DNA of 64,000 nucleotides, from the NCBI RefSeq assembly GCF_018326005.1, contig NZ_AP021903.1, forward strand, positions 1,366,001 to 1,430,000. The letters are read 5' to 3'. Below the pieces are notes generated by a model. It was given only the letters and a program-made list of their open reading frames with translations, was not told where the DNA came from and did no database searches. Source of the stretch: Pseudomonas sp. Seg1 (GTDB lineage: Bacteria > Pseudomonadota > Gammaproteobacteria > Pseudomonadales > Pseudomonadaceae). Position numbers and translations under genes: made by a program. Shown one piece after another: positions 1-9,919 of the stretch; position 1 is the first letter of the stretch; the number at the start of each line of letters is the position of its first letter.

Positions 1-933
1 CACCGCGTCGAACTTCTCGCGATACAACGCACGGTTGGCGCGTACATGCACTTCATCATTCCACGCAGCGACGCTGGCCAGTTGCGTTTGTACCGGCATC
101 GCACAACCGTGGTAGGTGCGATACAGCAGGAAACCCTTGAGGATGTCGGCGTCGCCGGCGACGAAACCGGAGCGCAGGCCCGGCAGGTTGGAGCGCTTGG
201 ACAAGCTGTGGAACACCACACAGCGTTTGAAGTCCTTGCGGCCCAGTTCGACGCAGGCTGTGAGCAAACCCGGCGGCGGGGTCTGTTCGTCGAAGTACAG
301 TTCGCTGTAGCACTCGTCGGCGGCGATGACGAAGTCGTATTCGTCGGCCAGCGCTATGAGCTTTTTCAGGGTCTCGACCGGGATCAGTGCGCCGGTCGGG
401 TTGCCCGGCGAGCACAGAAACAGGATCTGGCAGCGCTTCCAGATATCCGGCGACACCGCGTCAAAGTCAGGATTGAAGCCGTTTTCATCAAGGCATGGCA
501 GGTAATGCGGCTTGGCTCCGGCGAGAAACGCGGCGCCTTCGTAGATCTGATAGAACGGGTTGGGGCTGACCACCAGTGCGTCGTCGCCACGGTTGACCAC
601 GGTCTGGGTAAACGCGAACAACGCTTCGCGGGTACCGTTGACCGGCAGCACGTTACGCGCCGGATCGATCCAGCCGGTTGGCACGCCAAAGCGGCGTTCG
701 CACCAGCCAGCGATGGCTTCGCGCAGGGCGGGAATACCGAGGGTGGTCGGGTACACGGCCATCTGATCCAGACTGTTCGCCAGCGCCTCGGCGACGAAGC
801 TTGGCGAACGGTGTTTCGGCTCACCGATCGACAGCGCGATCGGACGCTTGTCCGGGTTTGGCGTCACGCTGCCGAGCAGGGCGCGGAGCTTCTCGAACGG
901 GTAGGGCTGGAGCTGGTTCAGAGCGTTGTTCAT
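1..933 (-). CDS. dapC: N-succinyldiaminopimelate aminotransferase (3' end outside window)
   Basis: PLP-dependent class I/II aminotransferase that makes N-succinyl-L,L-diaminopimelate from the 2-amino-6-oxopimelate intermediate, in the lysine and peptidoglycan-precursor pathway. Reading the minus strand from ATG at 933 gives 311 codons without a stop, so the C-terminus lies beyond position 1. The N-terminus MNNALNQLQPYPFEKL, the segment SPNPFYQIYEG, the SPGNPTGA loop and the Schiff-base lysine in SLSKRSNLPG are all typical of the DapC family. It lies downstream of glnD on the same strand, with a palindromic repeat between them; that order is usual in Pseudomonas. Other class I aminotransferases cannot be fully excluded from sequence alone, but the context favours DapC. 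Confidence 0.9.
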   Translation of the reverse strand, partial: MNNALNQLQPYPFEKLRALLGSVTPNPDKRPIALSIGEPKHRSPSFVAEALANSLDQMAVYPTTLGIPALREAIAGWCERRFGVPTGWIDPARNVLPVNGTREALFAFTQTVVNRGDDALVVSPNPFYQIYEGAAFLAGAKPHYLPCLDENGFNPDFDAVSPDIWKRCQILFLCSPGNPTGALIPVETLKKLIALADEYDFVIAADECYSELYFDEQTPPPGLLTACVELGRKDFKRCVVFHSLSKRSNLPGLRSGFVAGDADILKGFLLYRTYHGCAMPVQTQLASVAAWNDEVHVRANRALYREKFDAV

Positions 934-962
934 TTGGGCCTCTTTTAATGTGCAAGAGATTT

Positions 963-1096
963 CTGTAGCGAGGGGATTTATCCCCGATGGGCTGCGGAGC
1001 AGCCCCCAAAACCATGATTGATAGTATGTCTGGCAGACCACTGTTGCAGGTTTTGGGGCCACTTCGCGGCCCATCGGGGATGAATCCCCTCACCAC
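963..1096. repeat. REPIN-like palindromic repeat A (dapC-glnD gap)
   Basis: Two inverted arms flank a short unpaired centre. The left arm begins GCGAGGGGATTTATCCCCGA and the right arm ends with its imperfect complement (CATCGGGGATGAATCCCCTC). Inner GC-rich segments (GGGCTGCGGAGCAGCCC on the left, GGGGCCACTTCGCGGCCC on the right) can form their own hairpins. The same class occurs inside the tailocin locus at 52831-52974. This is a REP doublet (REPIN) as known from P. fluorescens genomes; it may also terminate or stabilise the glnD transcript. Confidence 0.85.
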
Positions 1097-1131
1097 AAGA
1101 AATTCGCTTTCACAGGGGGAAATGGGTGAGT

Positions 1132-3834
1132 TCAGATACTGATGCGCGAAAGCTTGATATCGGGTTCCTGATTGACGCTCAACTGTTCAACGATCGCATC
1201 CTGCAAGCGACTGCACAGCAAGGGGTCGGATAACGGCTGGTTGTGGGCATCAGTGATGAAAAACACGTCCTCTACCCGTTCGCCCAATGTCGCAATCTTG
1301 GCGTTCTGCAGCGACAGGTCGAACTCGAGGAAGATCCCGCCGATTCGCGCCAGCAGTCCCGGGCGATCCGGCGCAGTGAGTTCCAGCACCGTCACCGGTC
1401 GTTGAGCGTCGTTGTGGATCGTCACCTGCGGTGCGAAGGCAAAGTGCTTCAGCTGGCGCGGTACCCGGCGCTGAATAATCGTCGGGTAGTCGTCCGGGTT
1501 GCGCAGGGCTTCGGTCAGGCCCTCGCGGATCTGCTTGATCCGTGCCGGGTTGTCGCCGATGGATTCGCCGTCGTTGTCGAGCACGATGTAGGTGTCGAGG
1601 GTGAATTGGCTGCTTGAGGTAATGACCCGGGCATCGTGAATGTTCAGGTTGAGCTGATCCATTGCGGCCACGGTTACGGCGAAGAAGTCGTGTTGATCCG
1701 GTGCGTAAATGAAGATCTGCGTGCCGCCCTCGAACTCGCGCTGGGTGGTTTCCTTGATCAGCACCAGCGGCCCGCCATCGGCCGGCTGCTGGAGGATCGC
1801 GTCGCTGTGCCAGGCCACATCGCCAGCGGTGTGGCGCAGGAAATAGTCATCGCCCAGTTGCGCCCACAATTGTTCGACATCGTCCGGGTCGGTGCCGCCG
1901 CGCACCAGAATGTCCAGCGCCGCGCTCTGGGTCTGGCGAATCTGCTCTTCGCGATCCACCGGGTTCTCCAGGCCACGGCGCAGGGCACGCTTGGTCTCGG
2001 TGTAGAGCTGGCGCAACAGGCTGGCACGCCACGAGTTCCACAGCGTCGGGTTGGTTGCGTTGATGTCGGCCACGGTCAGCACGTACAGGTAGTCGAGGCG
2101 GGTTTCGTCGCCGACGGCTTGTGCGAAGTCATGAATCACCTGCGGGTCGGACAAGTCCTTGCGCTGCGCGGTGGTCGACATCACCAGATGGTTTTGCACC
2201 AGCCAGACGATCAAGCGGCTGTCCCACACCGGTAATTGATGGCGCTGGCAGAACGCTTCGGCATCGACGGCGCCGATCTCCGAGTGATCGCCATGCCGGC
2301 CTTTGCCGATGTCGTGATACAGGCCGGCCATGTAGATCAGCTCGGGCTTGGGCAGTTTGGCCATGAGCTTGGCGGCCAGCGGGAATTTTTCCGAGACCTG
2401 GGTGTACTGAAGCTTACGCAGGTGCTTGATCAGGTTCAGCGTGTGCGCATCGACCGTATAGATGTGGAACAGGTCGTGCTGCATCTGCCCGACAATGAAA
2501 CCGAACTCCGGCAAATAACGCCCGAGAATGCCGTAACGATTCATCCGGCGCAGGTTGCGGTGGATGCCGATCTTGCACTTGAACAGCTCGATGAACAGGC
2601 TGGTGTTGCGGATGTCATTGCGGAAATTGTCGTCGATCAAATGACGGTTTTCGCGCAGCAGGCGAATGGTGTCGGCGCGCACCCCTTTGATTTCCGGCTG
2701 CTGCGCCATCAGCACGAAGATCTCGAGCATGGCGAACGGCGTGCGGCGGAACACGTTGTCGTTGCGCGCCTCGATATAGCCATCGTGCAACTGGAAGCGC
2801 GAGTTGATTGGCTGCGGCGGCGCTTCGTCCTCAGGGGCGAGGATGACTTCTTCGAAGTGCTGGATGATCAGGTCGCTGAGCTGGGCGATGCTCATCACCA
2901 CGCGGAAATACTGTTGCATGAAGTTTTCGACAGCCTGTTTGGCGTCGTCACCTTCGAAGCCGAGCAGGCCGGCGATGGTGCGTTGATGATCGAACAGCAG
3001 GCGGTCTTCCGAGCGACCGGCAAGCATGTGCAGGGCGTAGCGGACTTTCCAGAGGAATTCCTGAGAGGAGGCGAGAAGGGCGTTTTCGCTCTCGACCAGG
3101 AAGCCTTCGCCAGCGAGGGCGCGCAGGTTCAGGGTGCCGTACTGGCGACGGGCAACCCATAGAATCGTCTGGATATCCCGTAGGCCGCCGGGCGAGCCTT
3201 TGACGTTGGGTTCCAGGTTGTATTCGGTGTCGTTGTACTTGTGGTGGCGAGCTTTCTGTTCGGCGCGCTTGGCCAGGAAAAACTCCTTGGCCGGCCACAT
3301 GTGTGCGGTGCTGGTGACGTCGAGCATGCGTTGGCGCAGGCGCTCGGGACCGCAGATGGTGCGGCTTTCCATCAGGTTGGTGACGACTGTCAGGTCGGCG
3401 CGGGCCTCTTCGGCGCATTCGTCGACCGAGCGCACGCTCTGGCCGACTTCCAGGCCGATATCCCACAGCAGCGTCAGAAAACGCTCGATGGAATCGCGGA
3501 AAACTTCGTGATCGGCGCTGTCCAGCAGGATCAGCAAGTCGATGTCGGAATAGGGGTGTAACTCGCCACGGCCATAGCCGCCGACCGCAACCAGCGCGAT
3601 GTCGGCGTCTTCACTCCAGTTGAACTGCTCCCAGGCCTTTTGCAGGATGTTATCGACGAACCAGGCACGGTCCTCGATCAGCCGACGGATATCACGGCCG
3701 TTGCGAAAACGTGCGTCGAGCACTTCGCGGGCCTGGCGGATCGCCTTCTTGAATGCGGCGATAGGGCTCGCTTTCAGGGCCAGTTCAGCCTGGAACTGGC
3801 CGCGGTCGAAGAGTTCGGGATCCACCTGCGGCAT
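1132..3834 (-). CDS. glnD: bifunctional [protein-PII] uridylyltransferase / uridylyl-removing enzyme
   Basis: GlnD senses glutamine and adds or removes UMP on the PII protein, thereby controlling glutamine synthetase and NtrBC. The 900-residue length is normal. The N-terminal nucleotidyltransferase has GGYGRGEL followed by SDIDLLIL (residues ~85-103). A central HD domain carries [13 protein letters not shown] (around residue 500), and two ACT domains end the protein: one around [15 protein letters not shown] and one around [17 protein letters not shown]. The start ATG at 3834 gives [10 protein letters not shown], the usual start in pseudomonads. It lies 41 bases downstream of map on the same strand and is probably cotranscribed with it. 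Confidence 0.97.
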   Translation of the reverse strand: MPQVDPELFDRGQFQAELALKASPIAAFKKAIRQAREVLDARFRNGRDIRRLIEDRAWFVDNILQKAWEQFNWSEDADIALVAVGGYGRGELHPYSDIDLLILLDSADHEVFRDSIERFLTLLWDIGLEVGQSVRSVDECAEEARADLTVVTNLMESRTICGPERLRQRMLDVTSTAHMWPAKEFFLAKRAEQKARHHKYNDTEYNLEPNVKGSPGGLRDIQTILWVARRQYGTLNLRALAGEGFLVESENALLASSQEFLWKVRYALHMLAGRSEDRLLFDHQRTIAGLLGFEGDDAKQAVENFMQQYFRVVMSIAQLSDLIIQHFEEVILAPEDEAPPQPINSRFQLHDGYIEARNDNVFRRTPFAMLEIFVLMAQQPEIKGVRADTIRLLRENRHLIDDNFRNDIRNTSLFIELFKCKIGIHRNLRRMNRYGILGRYLPEFGFIVGQMQHDLFHIYTVDAHTLNLIKHLRKLQYTQVSEKFPLAAKLMAKLPKPELIYMAGLYHDIGKGRHGDHSEIGAVDAEAFCQRHQLPVWDSRLIVWLVQNHLVMSTTAQRKDLSDPQVIHDFAQAVGDETRLDYLYVLTVADINATNPTLWNSWRASLLRQLYTETKRALRRGLENPVDREEQIRQTQSAALDILVRGGTDPDDVEQLWAQLGDDYFLRHTAGDVAWHSDAILQQPADGGPLVLIKETTQREFEGGTQIFIYAPDQHDFFAVTVAAMDQLNLNIHDARVITSSSQFTLDTYIVLDNDGESIGDNPARIKQIREGLTEALRNPDDYPTIIQRRVPRQLKHFAFAPQVTIHNDAQRPVTVLELTAPDRPGLLARIGGIFLEFDLSLQNAKIATLGERVEDVFFITDAHNQPLSDPLLCSRLQDAIVEQLSVNQEPDIKLSRISI

Positions 3835-3875
3835 CGATTGGCTTTCCTTCTATAAGGCTGGGAGCGTTCTGGGGG

Positions 3876-4658
3876 TCAGGCCGACATGCGCGGGATGGTG
3901 TCGTCGGCGCGCAGGGTGAAGATCTCGTAGCCGGTGTCAGTGACCAGCAGGGTGTGTTCCCACTGCGCCGAAAGCTTGCGGTCCTTGGTGATCGCGGTCC
4001 AGCCGTCGCCCAATACCTTGGTGTCGGCCTTGCCCTGGTTGATCATCGGCTCGATGGTGAAGGTCATGCCGGCCTTGAGTTCCATGCCGGTGCCGGCGCG
4101 GCCGTAGTGCAGGATCTGTGGCTCTTCGTGGAACACCTTGCCGATGCCGTGGCCGCAGAACTCGCGTACTACCGAGAAGCCGTTCTTTTCGGCGTGCTTC
4201 TGGATCACTTCACCGATGTCGCCCAGGCGGCAGCCGGGTTTGACGATCTCGATCGCCTTGTACATGCATTCCTGAGTGATCTGCGACAGACGCTCGGCCC
4301 AGACCGGCACGGTGCCGACGTGGAACATGCGGCTGGTATCGCCGTGGTAACCGTCCTTGATCACGGTGACGTCGATGTTCAAGGTGTCGCCGTTTTTCAG
4401 CGGCTTGTCATTCGGGATGCCGTGGCAGACCACATGGTTGATCGAGGTGCAGATCGACTTTGGGTAACCTTTGTAGTTGAGCGGGGCAGGGATGGCTTGC
4501 TGCACGTTGACGATGTAGTCGTGGCAGATCTGGTTCAGCTCATCGGTGGTAACGCCCGGTTTGACATGTTCGGCAATCATTTCCAGCACATCGGCGGCCA
4601 GTTTGCCGGCGACACGCATGCCAGCGATGTCCTCGGGGGTTTTGAGGTTGACGGTCAT
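3876..4658 (-). CDS. map: type I methionine aminopeptidase
   Basis: Removes the initiator methionine from nascent proteins in the cytosol. The chosen ATG at 4658 gives MTVNLKTPEDIAGMRVAGKL, 260 residues, with GAGAGAG a few bases upstream; the frame stays open to 4937 but the extra N-terminus looks nothing like the family. Metal-binding and catalytic positions are visible: H in NHVVCHGIP, D in NIDVTVIKDGYHGDTSRM, H in CGHGIGKVFHEEP, E in FTIEPM and E near the C-terminus in SAQWEHTLLV. It is divergent from rpsB, as in most gamma-proteobacteria, so the 373-base gap upstream holds promoters for both. Confidence 0.96.
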   Translation of the reverse strand: MTVNLKTPEDIAGMRVAGKLAADVLEMIAEHVKPGVTTDELNQICHDYIVNVQQAIPAPLNYKGYPKSICTSINHVVCHGIPNDKPLKNGDTLNIDVTVIKDGYHGDTSRMFHVGTVPVWAERLSQITQECMYKAIEIVKPGCRLGDIGEVIQKHAEKNGFSVVREFCGHGIGKVFHEEPQILHYGRAGTGMELKAGMTFTIEPMINQGKADTKVLGDGWTAITKDRKLSAQWEHTLLVTDTGYEIFTLRADDTIPRMSA

Positions 4659-4860
4659 ACAGGCTCTCTCTGCGCTCGGCGGCGCTTGCTGATACGGATA
4701 GGGTGGCAGCTGTGCGTTTTGCGACCCTGAAAAACGCGATTCTACCAGACGGAAGGAGCAAATCCGCGCCTGCGTGTATCGCTTGTCTCTATACAATGGT
4801 GCGCCCAGGGCCGATTCCAAGGGGGCCGAGCCCATGTCCTTGGTGCGATTGCAGATTTCG

Positions 4861-5031
4861 GGTTCCGTTTCTGCCTTCCCTGTGATATAAAATGCGCCGC
4901 TTTCCGGGGATACCCCGAAAGGCTTAAATCCACACACGTGTCGACACGATGACCTGGGTGCTTTTGGCTTTATGCCACTGGTTGGTCATTGGGATACGTG
5001 GAGGCCAAACCCGACTTATTAAGGAACTATC
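4861..5031 (+). promoter_or_regulatory. rpsB promoter and long mRNA leader
   Basis: The map-rpsB gap (4659-5031) holds an extended -10 element, TGTGATATAAAAT at 4881-4893, followed by a GC-rich start region with a hairpin (TTTCCGGGGATACCCCGAAA, about 4901-4920) and a ~100-base leader ending in the SD AAGGAACT before ATG at 5032. In gamma-proteobacteria the rpsB-tsf operon is driven by one strong conserved promoter, and free S2 represses through the rpsB leader. Position and layout fit that; S2 binding here is inferred, not seen. Confidence 0.6.
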
Positions 5032-5769
5032 ATGTCCCAAGTCAACATGCGCGATATGCTGAAGGCCGGTGTGCACTTCGGTCACCAAACCCGTTACTGG
5101 AATCCGAAAATGGGTAAGTACATTTTCGGCGCGCGTAACAAGATTCACATCATCAACCTTGAAAAAACCCTGCCAATGTTCAACGAAGCTCTGACTTTCG
5201 TAGAGCGTCTGGCCCAGGGCAAAAACAAGATTCTGTTCGTCGGCACCAAGCGTTCCGCTGGCAAGATCGTTGCTGAAGAAGCAGCACGTTGCGGTTCGCC
5301 GTACGTCGATCACCGCTGGTTGGGCGGCATGCTGACCAACTTCAAAACCATTCGTGCTTCCATCAAGCGTCTGCGTGACCTTGAAGTTCAGGCCGAAGAC
5401 GGTACTTTCGCCAAGCTGACCAAGAAAGAAGCGCTGATGCGCTCCCGTGATCTTGAGAAGCTGGATCGCTCCCTGGGCGGCATCAAGGACATGGGCGGTC
5501 TGCCAGACGCACTGTTCGTGATCGACGTTGACCACGAGCGCATCGCGATCACCGAAGCCAACAAGCTGGGCATCCCGGTAATCGGCGTTGTCGATACCAA
5601 CAGCAGCCCGGAAGGCGTTGACTACATCATCCCAGGCAACGATGACGCAATCCGCGCTATCCAGCTGTACATGGGTTCGATGGCTGACGCAGTTATCCGT
5701 GGTCGCAACAATGTTGGCGGCGGCACTGTAGAATTCGCAGCTGAAGAAACTCAGGCTGCAGCTGAGTAA
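5032..5769 (+). CDS. rpsB: 30S ribosomal protein S2
   Basis: Structural protein of the small ribosomal subunit, needed with S1 for mRNA binding. It has 245 residues, as usual. The start [20 protein letters not shown] is the family signature, and [45 protein letters not shown] and [18 protein letters not shown] are diagnostic. SD AAGGAACT precedes the ATG by 6 bases. First gene of the rpsB-tsf unit; a strong hairpin terminator lies between it and tsf. Confidence 0.99.
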   Translation: MSQVNMRDMLKAGVHFGHQTRYWNPKMGKYIFGARNKIHIINLEKTLPMFNEALTFVERLAQGKNKILFVGTKRSAGKIVAEEAARCGSPYVDHRWLGGMLTNFKTIRASIKRLRDLEVQAEDGTFAKLTKKEALMRSRDLEKLDRSLGGIKDMGGLPDALFVIDVDHERIAITEANKLGIPVIGVVDTNSSPEGVDYIIPGNDDAIRAIQLYMGSMADAVIRGRNNVGGGTVEFAAEETQAAAE

Positions 5770-5797
5770 TTAACGCCCTGGCGTTGACTCAGTAAGC

Positions 5798-5823
5798 AAA
5801 AAGGGGGCCTGGCCCCCTTTTTG
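5798..5823 (+). terminator. hairpin terminator/attenuator between rpsB and tsf
   Basis: AAAAAGGGGGCC - TGG - CCCCCTTTTTTG: a GC-rich stem with a tiny loop and a run of Ts, about 30 bases after the rpsB stop. It probably reduces readthrough into tsf, adjusting the S2 to EF-Ts ratio. Confidence 0.85.
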
Positions 5824-5972
5824 CCACCTCGAAAACCGTTGTCGGCGCCCACGTGTGGCAGCGCTCACCCTGCACCTGTAACGTGCAGCGGCTACAACGG
5901 TGGTTCGGGAAGAATTGAACGCCCGTTCGATCGGGTGGAATGGTTGAAAACCTATCCAAGAGGAATTTGAAA

Positions 5973-6836
5973 ATGGCAGCAATTACTGCAGCGTTGGTTA
6001 AAGAACTGCGCGAGCGTACCGGCGAAGGCATGATGGATTGCAAGAAAGCCCTGGAAAAGGCTGACGGCGACATCGAAAAAGCCATTGATGATATGCGTGC
6101 TTCGGGCGCGATCAAAGCTGCGAAAAAGGCTGGCAACGTTGCCGCTGAAGGCGCAATCGCAATCAAGGACGACGGTAAAGCTGCCGTTATCCTGGAAGTG
6201 AACTCGCAGACCGACTTCCTGGCTCTGCAAGACGACTTCAAAAACTTTGTTGCTGCCAGCGTTGAAAAAGCCTTCGCTGACAAGCTGACCGACGCTGCTC
6301 CGCTGATCGCTGCTCAAGAAGCCGCTCGCGAAGCACTGGTTGCCAAAGTAGGCGAGAACGTGAACATCCGTCGTCTGACCCGTATTGAAGGTGACGTTGT
6401 AGGTTCGTACCTGCACGGCAACAAGATCGGTGTGGTTGTGGCTCTGAAAGGCGGTGACGTCGAGCTGGCCAAAGACATCGCGATGCACGTAGCTGCAAGC
6501 AACCCTGAGTTCCTGCTGCCTTCGCAAGTTTCCGATGAAGCGATCGAGCGTGAAAAAGCTGTGTTCCTGCAGCTGAACGAAGAAAAAATCAAAGGCAAGC
6601 CAGAAAACATTGTTGAGAACATGGTCAAAGGCCGTATCAGCAAGTTCCTGGCAGAAGCGAGCCTGGTTGAGCAGGCGTTCGTCAAGAACCCTGAAATCAA
6701 GGTTGGCGAGCTGGCCAAGAAAGGCGGCGCAGAAATCGTTTCCTTCACTTACTACAAAGTAGGTGATGGCATCGAGAAGCCGGTCGACAACTTCGCTGAA
6801 GAAGTTGCTGCCCAGCTGGCTGCCGCCAAGCAATAA
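5973..6836 (+). CDS. tsf: translation elongation factor Ts
   Basis: Guanine-nucleotide exchange factor for EF-Tu. The chosen ATG at 5973 (MAAITAALVKELRERTG, 287 residues) has the SD AAGAGGAA eight bases upstream; an earlier in-frame start at 5940 is unlikely. The N-terminal motif RERTGEGMMDCKKALEKADGD and the core VNSQTDFLALQDDFKNFV are EF-Ts signatures. A strong terminator follows at 6859. Confidence 0.98.
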   Translation: MAAITAALVKELRERTGEGMMDCKKALEKADGDIEKAIDDMRASGAIKAAKKAGNVAAEGAIAIKDDGKAAVILEVNSQTDFLALQDDFKNFVAASVEKAFADKLTDAAPLIAAQEAAREALVAKVGENVNIRRLTRIEGDVVGSYLHGNKIGVVVALKGGDVELAKDIAMHVAASNPEFLLPSQVSDEAIEREKAVFLQLNEEKIKGKPENIVENMVKGRISKFLAEASLVEQAFVKNPEIKVGELAKKGGAEIVSFTYYKVGDGIEKPVDNFAEEVAAQLAAAKQ

Positions 6837-6858
6837 GACGGTTTTCAACTGTCGCCCG

Positions 6859-6895
6859 AAAGAGGCTGCCCGCTCACGCGCGCAGCCTCTTTTCA
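6859..6895 (+). terminator. tsf terminator
   Basis: Perfect 11-bp inverted repeat AAAGAGGCTGC / GCAGCCTCTTT around a 12-base loop, ending in TTTTC. Lies 22 bases after the tsf stop and closes the rpsB-tsf unit. Confidence 0.85.
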
Positions 6896-7045
6896 GATGG
6901 GGTTATCAATTTTTAATTGGTTTCCACTTGGAACTGACTTACAAAGCCATGTTCCGATGGCGCTGAAGCAGCGCCAAGCTAGAGTGAACGCCAGCTGTAA
7001 ACAGCTCGCAAAGAATTTTTAAATACGCCGCAGGAGAGATTCGCA

Positions 7046-7789
7046 ATGGCTCAGCAGGGCAGTGGTTATCAGGCTCGCTATAAACGCATTCTACTCAAGC
7101 TTAGCGGCGAGGCCCTGATGGGCTCGGAAGAGTTCGGGATCGATCCAAAAGTGCTGGATCGGATGGCGCTGGAAGTCGGCCAACTGGTCGGCATCGGCGT
7201 ACAGGTCGGTCTGGTGATCGGCGGTGGCAACCTGTTCCGCGGTGAAGCGCTGAGCAAAGCCGGCATGGATCGGGTTACAGGCGACCACATGGGCATGCTG
7301 GCCACTGTGATGAACGCCCTGGCCATGCGTGATGCGTTGGAGCGTGCCAATATCTCGGCCATCGTGATGTCGGCCATTTCCATGGTTGGCGTGACCGATC
7401 ATTATGATCGCCGCAAAGCCATGCGCCACCTGAACTCCAAGGACGTCGTAATCTTCGCGGCCGGTACCGGCAATCCGTTCTTTACCACGGATTCGGCAGC
7501 CTGCCTGCGTGCAATCGAAATCGATGCCGACGTCGTTCTGAAGGCGACCAAGGTCGATGGCGTCTACACCGCAGACCCGTTCAAAGACCCGCATGCCGAG
7601 AAGTTCGATCATCTGACTTATGATGAAGTCCTGGATCGCAAGCTGGGTGTAATGGACCTGACGGCTATTTGCCTGTGCCGCGACCACAAAATGCCGCTGC
7701 GCGTATTCAACATGAACAAGCCCGGCGCCCTGCTGAACATCGTGCATGGCGGCGCTGAAGGCACTCTGATCGAGGAAGTCCAACAATGA
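7046..7789 (+). CDS. pyrH: UMP kinase
   Basis: Phosphorylates UMP to UDP; hexameric, GTP-activated and UTP-inhibited amino-acid-kinase-fold enzyme of pyrimidine nucleotide synthesis. 247 residues starting [20 protein letters not shown] with SD CAGGAGAG upstream. Signature segments: [34 protein letters not shown] and [15 protein letters not shown]. The stop overlaps the start of frr (ATGA), so the two are probably translationally coupled. A small hairpin (TGGCGCTG / CAGCGCCA at 6958-6976) lies in the 209-base gap before it. Confidence 0.98.
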
Positions 7790-8343
7790 TCAACGAAATC
7801 AAGAAAGACGCTAAAGAGCGCATGACGAAGTCGGTTGAGTCCCTGGCTCACAACTTCGGCCGCATCCGTACCGGCCAAGCGCACCCAAGCATTCTGGAAG
7901 GCGTGATGGTGCCGTACTACGGCTCTGACACCCCGATCAAGCAAGTCGCCAACATCACCGTCAAAGACGCGCGTACCCTGCAAGTTGTCGCGTTCGAGCG
8001 CAACATGCTCGGTGCTGTGGACAAAGCGATCGGCAGTGCAGGCCTGAACCTGAACCCGACCAACCTGGGTGAGCTGCTGCTGATCAGCATGCCGGCCCTG
8101 ACCGAAGAAACCCGTCGCGGTTTCACCAAGCAGGCGCGTGATGTGGCTGAAGACGCCCGTGTTGCCGTGCGCAACATTCGTCGTGATGCCAACAGCTCGC
8201 TGAAGGACCTGGTCAAGGAAAAAGAGATCAGCGAAGACGAAGAGCGTCGCGCCACTGGCGAGATCGACGATCTGACCAAGAAATTCGTGGCTGAAATCGA
8301 CGCGAAGCTGGCAGAGAAAGAAAAAGACCTGATGGCCGTATAA
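7786..8343 (+). CDS. frr: ribosome recycling factor
   Basis: Works with EF-G to split post-termination ribosomes. It has 185 residues, the standard length. Recognisable by [55 protein letters not shown] and the C-terminal helix [20 protein letters not shown] (KDEISEDE-type motif). The ATG overlaps the pyrH stop; uppS starts 14 bases downstream. Confidence 0.98.
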
Positions 8344-8357
8344 GGGTCGAGCTTTAA

Positions 8358-9113
8358 ATGGACAAGACCAAGCAGACTGCGCCGTCCGCGGTGCCGCGCC
8401 ATGTCGCGATCATCATGGATGGCAACAATCGCTGGGCGAAAAAACGCTTTATGCCAGGTGTCGCCGGGCATAAAGCGGGCGTGGATGCTGTGCGGGCCGT
8501 TATTGAGGTGTGCGCTGAAGCCAAGGTCGAAGTGTTGACCCTGTTCGCTTTTTCCAGTGAAAACTGGCAGCGCCCGGCCGATGAAGTCAGTGCCTTGATG
8601 GATCTGTTCTTCAAGGCCTTGCGTCGTGAAGCCAAGCGTCTCAATGACAACAACATCAGCCTGCGCATCATTGGCGATCGTTCGCGCTTTCATCCGGAGC
8701 TTCAAACCGCGATGCGCGAAGCCGAGGCCATGACTGCGGGTGCCAACCGCTTCATCCTGCAGATTGCCGCCAACTATGGTGGTCAGTGGGATATCGCGCA
8801 AGCTGCGCAGCGTCTGGCCCGTGAAGTCCAGGCCGGGCATCTGCGTCCGGAAGACATCACCCCTGATCTGTTGCAAACCTGTCTGGCGACCGGCGATCTG
8901 CCGTTGCCGGACCTGTGCATTCGCACGGGTGGCGAGCACCGCATCAGTAACTTCCTGCTGTGGCAACTGGCTTACGCCGAGTTGTACTTCTCCGACCTGT
9001 TCTGGCCGGACTTCAAACACGATGCCATGCGCAATGCGCTGGCCGATTTCGCTTCGCGCCAGCGTCGCTTCGGTAAAACGAGCGAGCAGGTCGAAGCTGG
9101 AGCCCGGGTTTAA
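8358..9113 (+). CDS. uppS: undecaprenyl diphosphate synthase (cis-prenyltransferase)
   Basis: Extends farnesyl diphosphate with eight isopentenyl units to C55-PP, the lipid carrier for peptidoglycan and O-antigen. 251 residues. Conserved region I HVAIIMDGNNRWAKKR has the catalytic Asp; FAFSSENWQRP and the C-terminal IRTGGEHRISNFLLWQLAYAE with FWPDF are family hallmarks. The stop shares one base with the cdsA start (TAATG). Confidence 0.97.
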   Translation: MDKTKQTAPSAVPRHVAIIMDGNNRWAKKRFMPGVAGHKAGVDAVRAVIEVCAEAKVEVLTLFAFSSENWQRPADEVSALMDLFFKALRREAKRLNDNNISLRIIGDRSRFHPELQTAMREAEAMTAGANRFILQIAANYGGQWDIAQAAQRLAREVQAGHLRPEDITPDLLQTCLATGDLPLPDLCIRTGGEHRISNFLLWQLAYAELYFSDLFWPDFKHDAMRNALADFASRQRRFGKTSEQVEAGARV

Positions 9114-9919
9114 TGCTTAAACAACGAATCATCACTGCGCTGATCCTGCTGCCGATTGCCTTGTGCGGGTTTTTCCTGCTCGAAGGTTCCGCTTTTGCGC
9201 TGTTCATTGGTCTGGTCGTGAGTCTCGGCGCCTGGGAATGGGCGCGTCTGGCGGGCTTCACCGCACAATCGTTCCGCGTCGGCTTTGCCGCTGTCGTCGC
9301 ATTGATGCTGTTCGTCATGTATGTGCTACCCGGTCTTGCGCCTTGGGTGCTCGGTGCTTCGGTGTTGTGGTGGGCCGTGGCAACGTTTCTCGTGTTGACA
9401 TACCCGCGCTCCAGCGAGCATTGGTCCAGTGCGGCCACCAAACTGGTGATTGGCCTGTTGATTCTGCTGCCGGCCTGGCAAGGCCTGGTGCAGATCAAGC
9501 AGTACCCGTTGGGCAACTGGCTGATCATGGCGGTGATGGTGCTGGTCTGGGGTGCGGATATCGGCGCCTACTTCTCGGGTCGTGCATTCGGCAAGCGCAA
9601 GTTGGCGCCTCAGGTCAGCCCGGGCAAAAGCTGGGAAGGCGTTTATGGTGGCCTGGCGCTGAGCCTGGTGATTACCGCCATTGTCGGGCTGGTGCGCGAC
9701 TGGACAGTGGCAGAGTTGCTTAAAGGCCTGATTGGCGCGGCACTGATCGTATTTATCTCGGTCGTCGGTGATCTCACCGAAAGCATGTTCAAGCGTCAGT
9801 CCGGCATCAAGGACAGCAGCAATTTGCTGCCGGGTCATGGCGGCGTGCTTGATCGCATCGACAGTCTGACGGCGGCTATTCCAGTCTTCGCTGTATTGCT
9901 GTGGATGGCTGCACCGTGA
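9113..9919 (+). CDS. cdsA: phosphatidate cytidylyltransferase (CDP-diglyceride synthase)
   Basis: Makes CDP-diacylglycerol from phosphatidate and CTP in the inner membrane, the branch point to all phospholipids. 268 residues with about eight hydrophobic segments. The C-terminal CDP-diglyceride synthetase signature is present: [21 protein letters not shown] then [14 protein letters not shown]. Overlaps uppS by one base and dxr by four. Confidence 0.97.
   Translation: MLKQRIITALILLPIALCGFFLLEGSAFALFIGLVVSLGAWEWARLAGFTAQSFRVGFAAVVALMLFVMYVLPGLAPWVLGASVLWWAVATFLVLTYPRSSEHWSSAATKLVIGLLILLPAWQGLVQIKQYPLGNWLIMAVMVLVWGADIGAYFSGRAFGKRKLAPQVSPGKSWEGVYGGLALSLVITAIVGLVRDWTVAELLKGLIGAALIVFISVVGDLTESMFKRQSGIKDSSNLLPGHGGVLDRIDSLTAAIPVFAVLLWMAAP

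Noticed and set aside
963..1096. Inverted repeats as CRISPR or insertion-sequence ends
   Set aside because: Only single inverted pairs with unrelated centres, no spacer series and no transposase; they fit REPINs.
4659..4937. N-terminal extension of map to 4937
   Set aside because: The extension is not like any methionine aminopeptidase and covers the rpsB/map promoter region; the ATG at 4658 has a good SD. Similar upstream extensions of eno, adhC, mutS, accA and bamA were rejected for the same reason.
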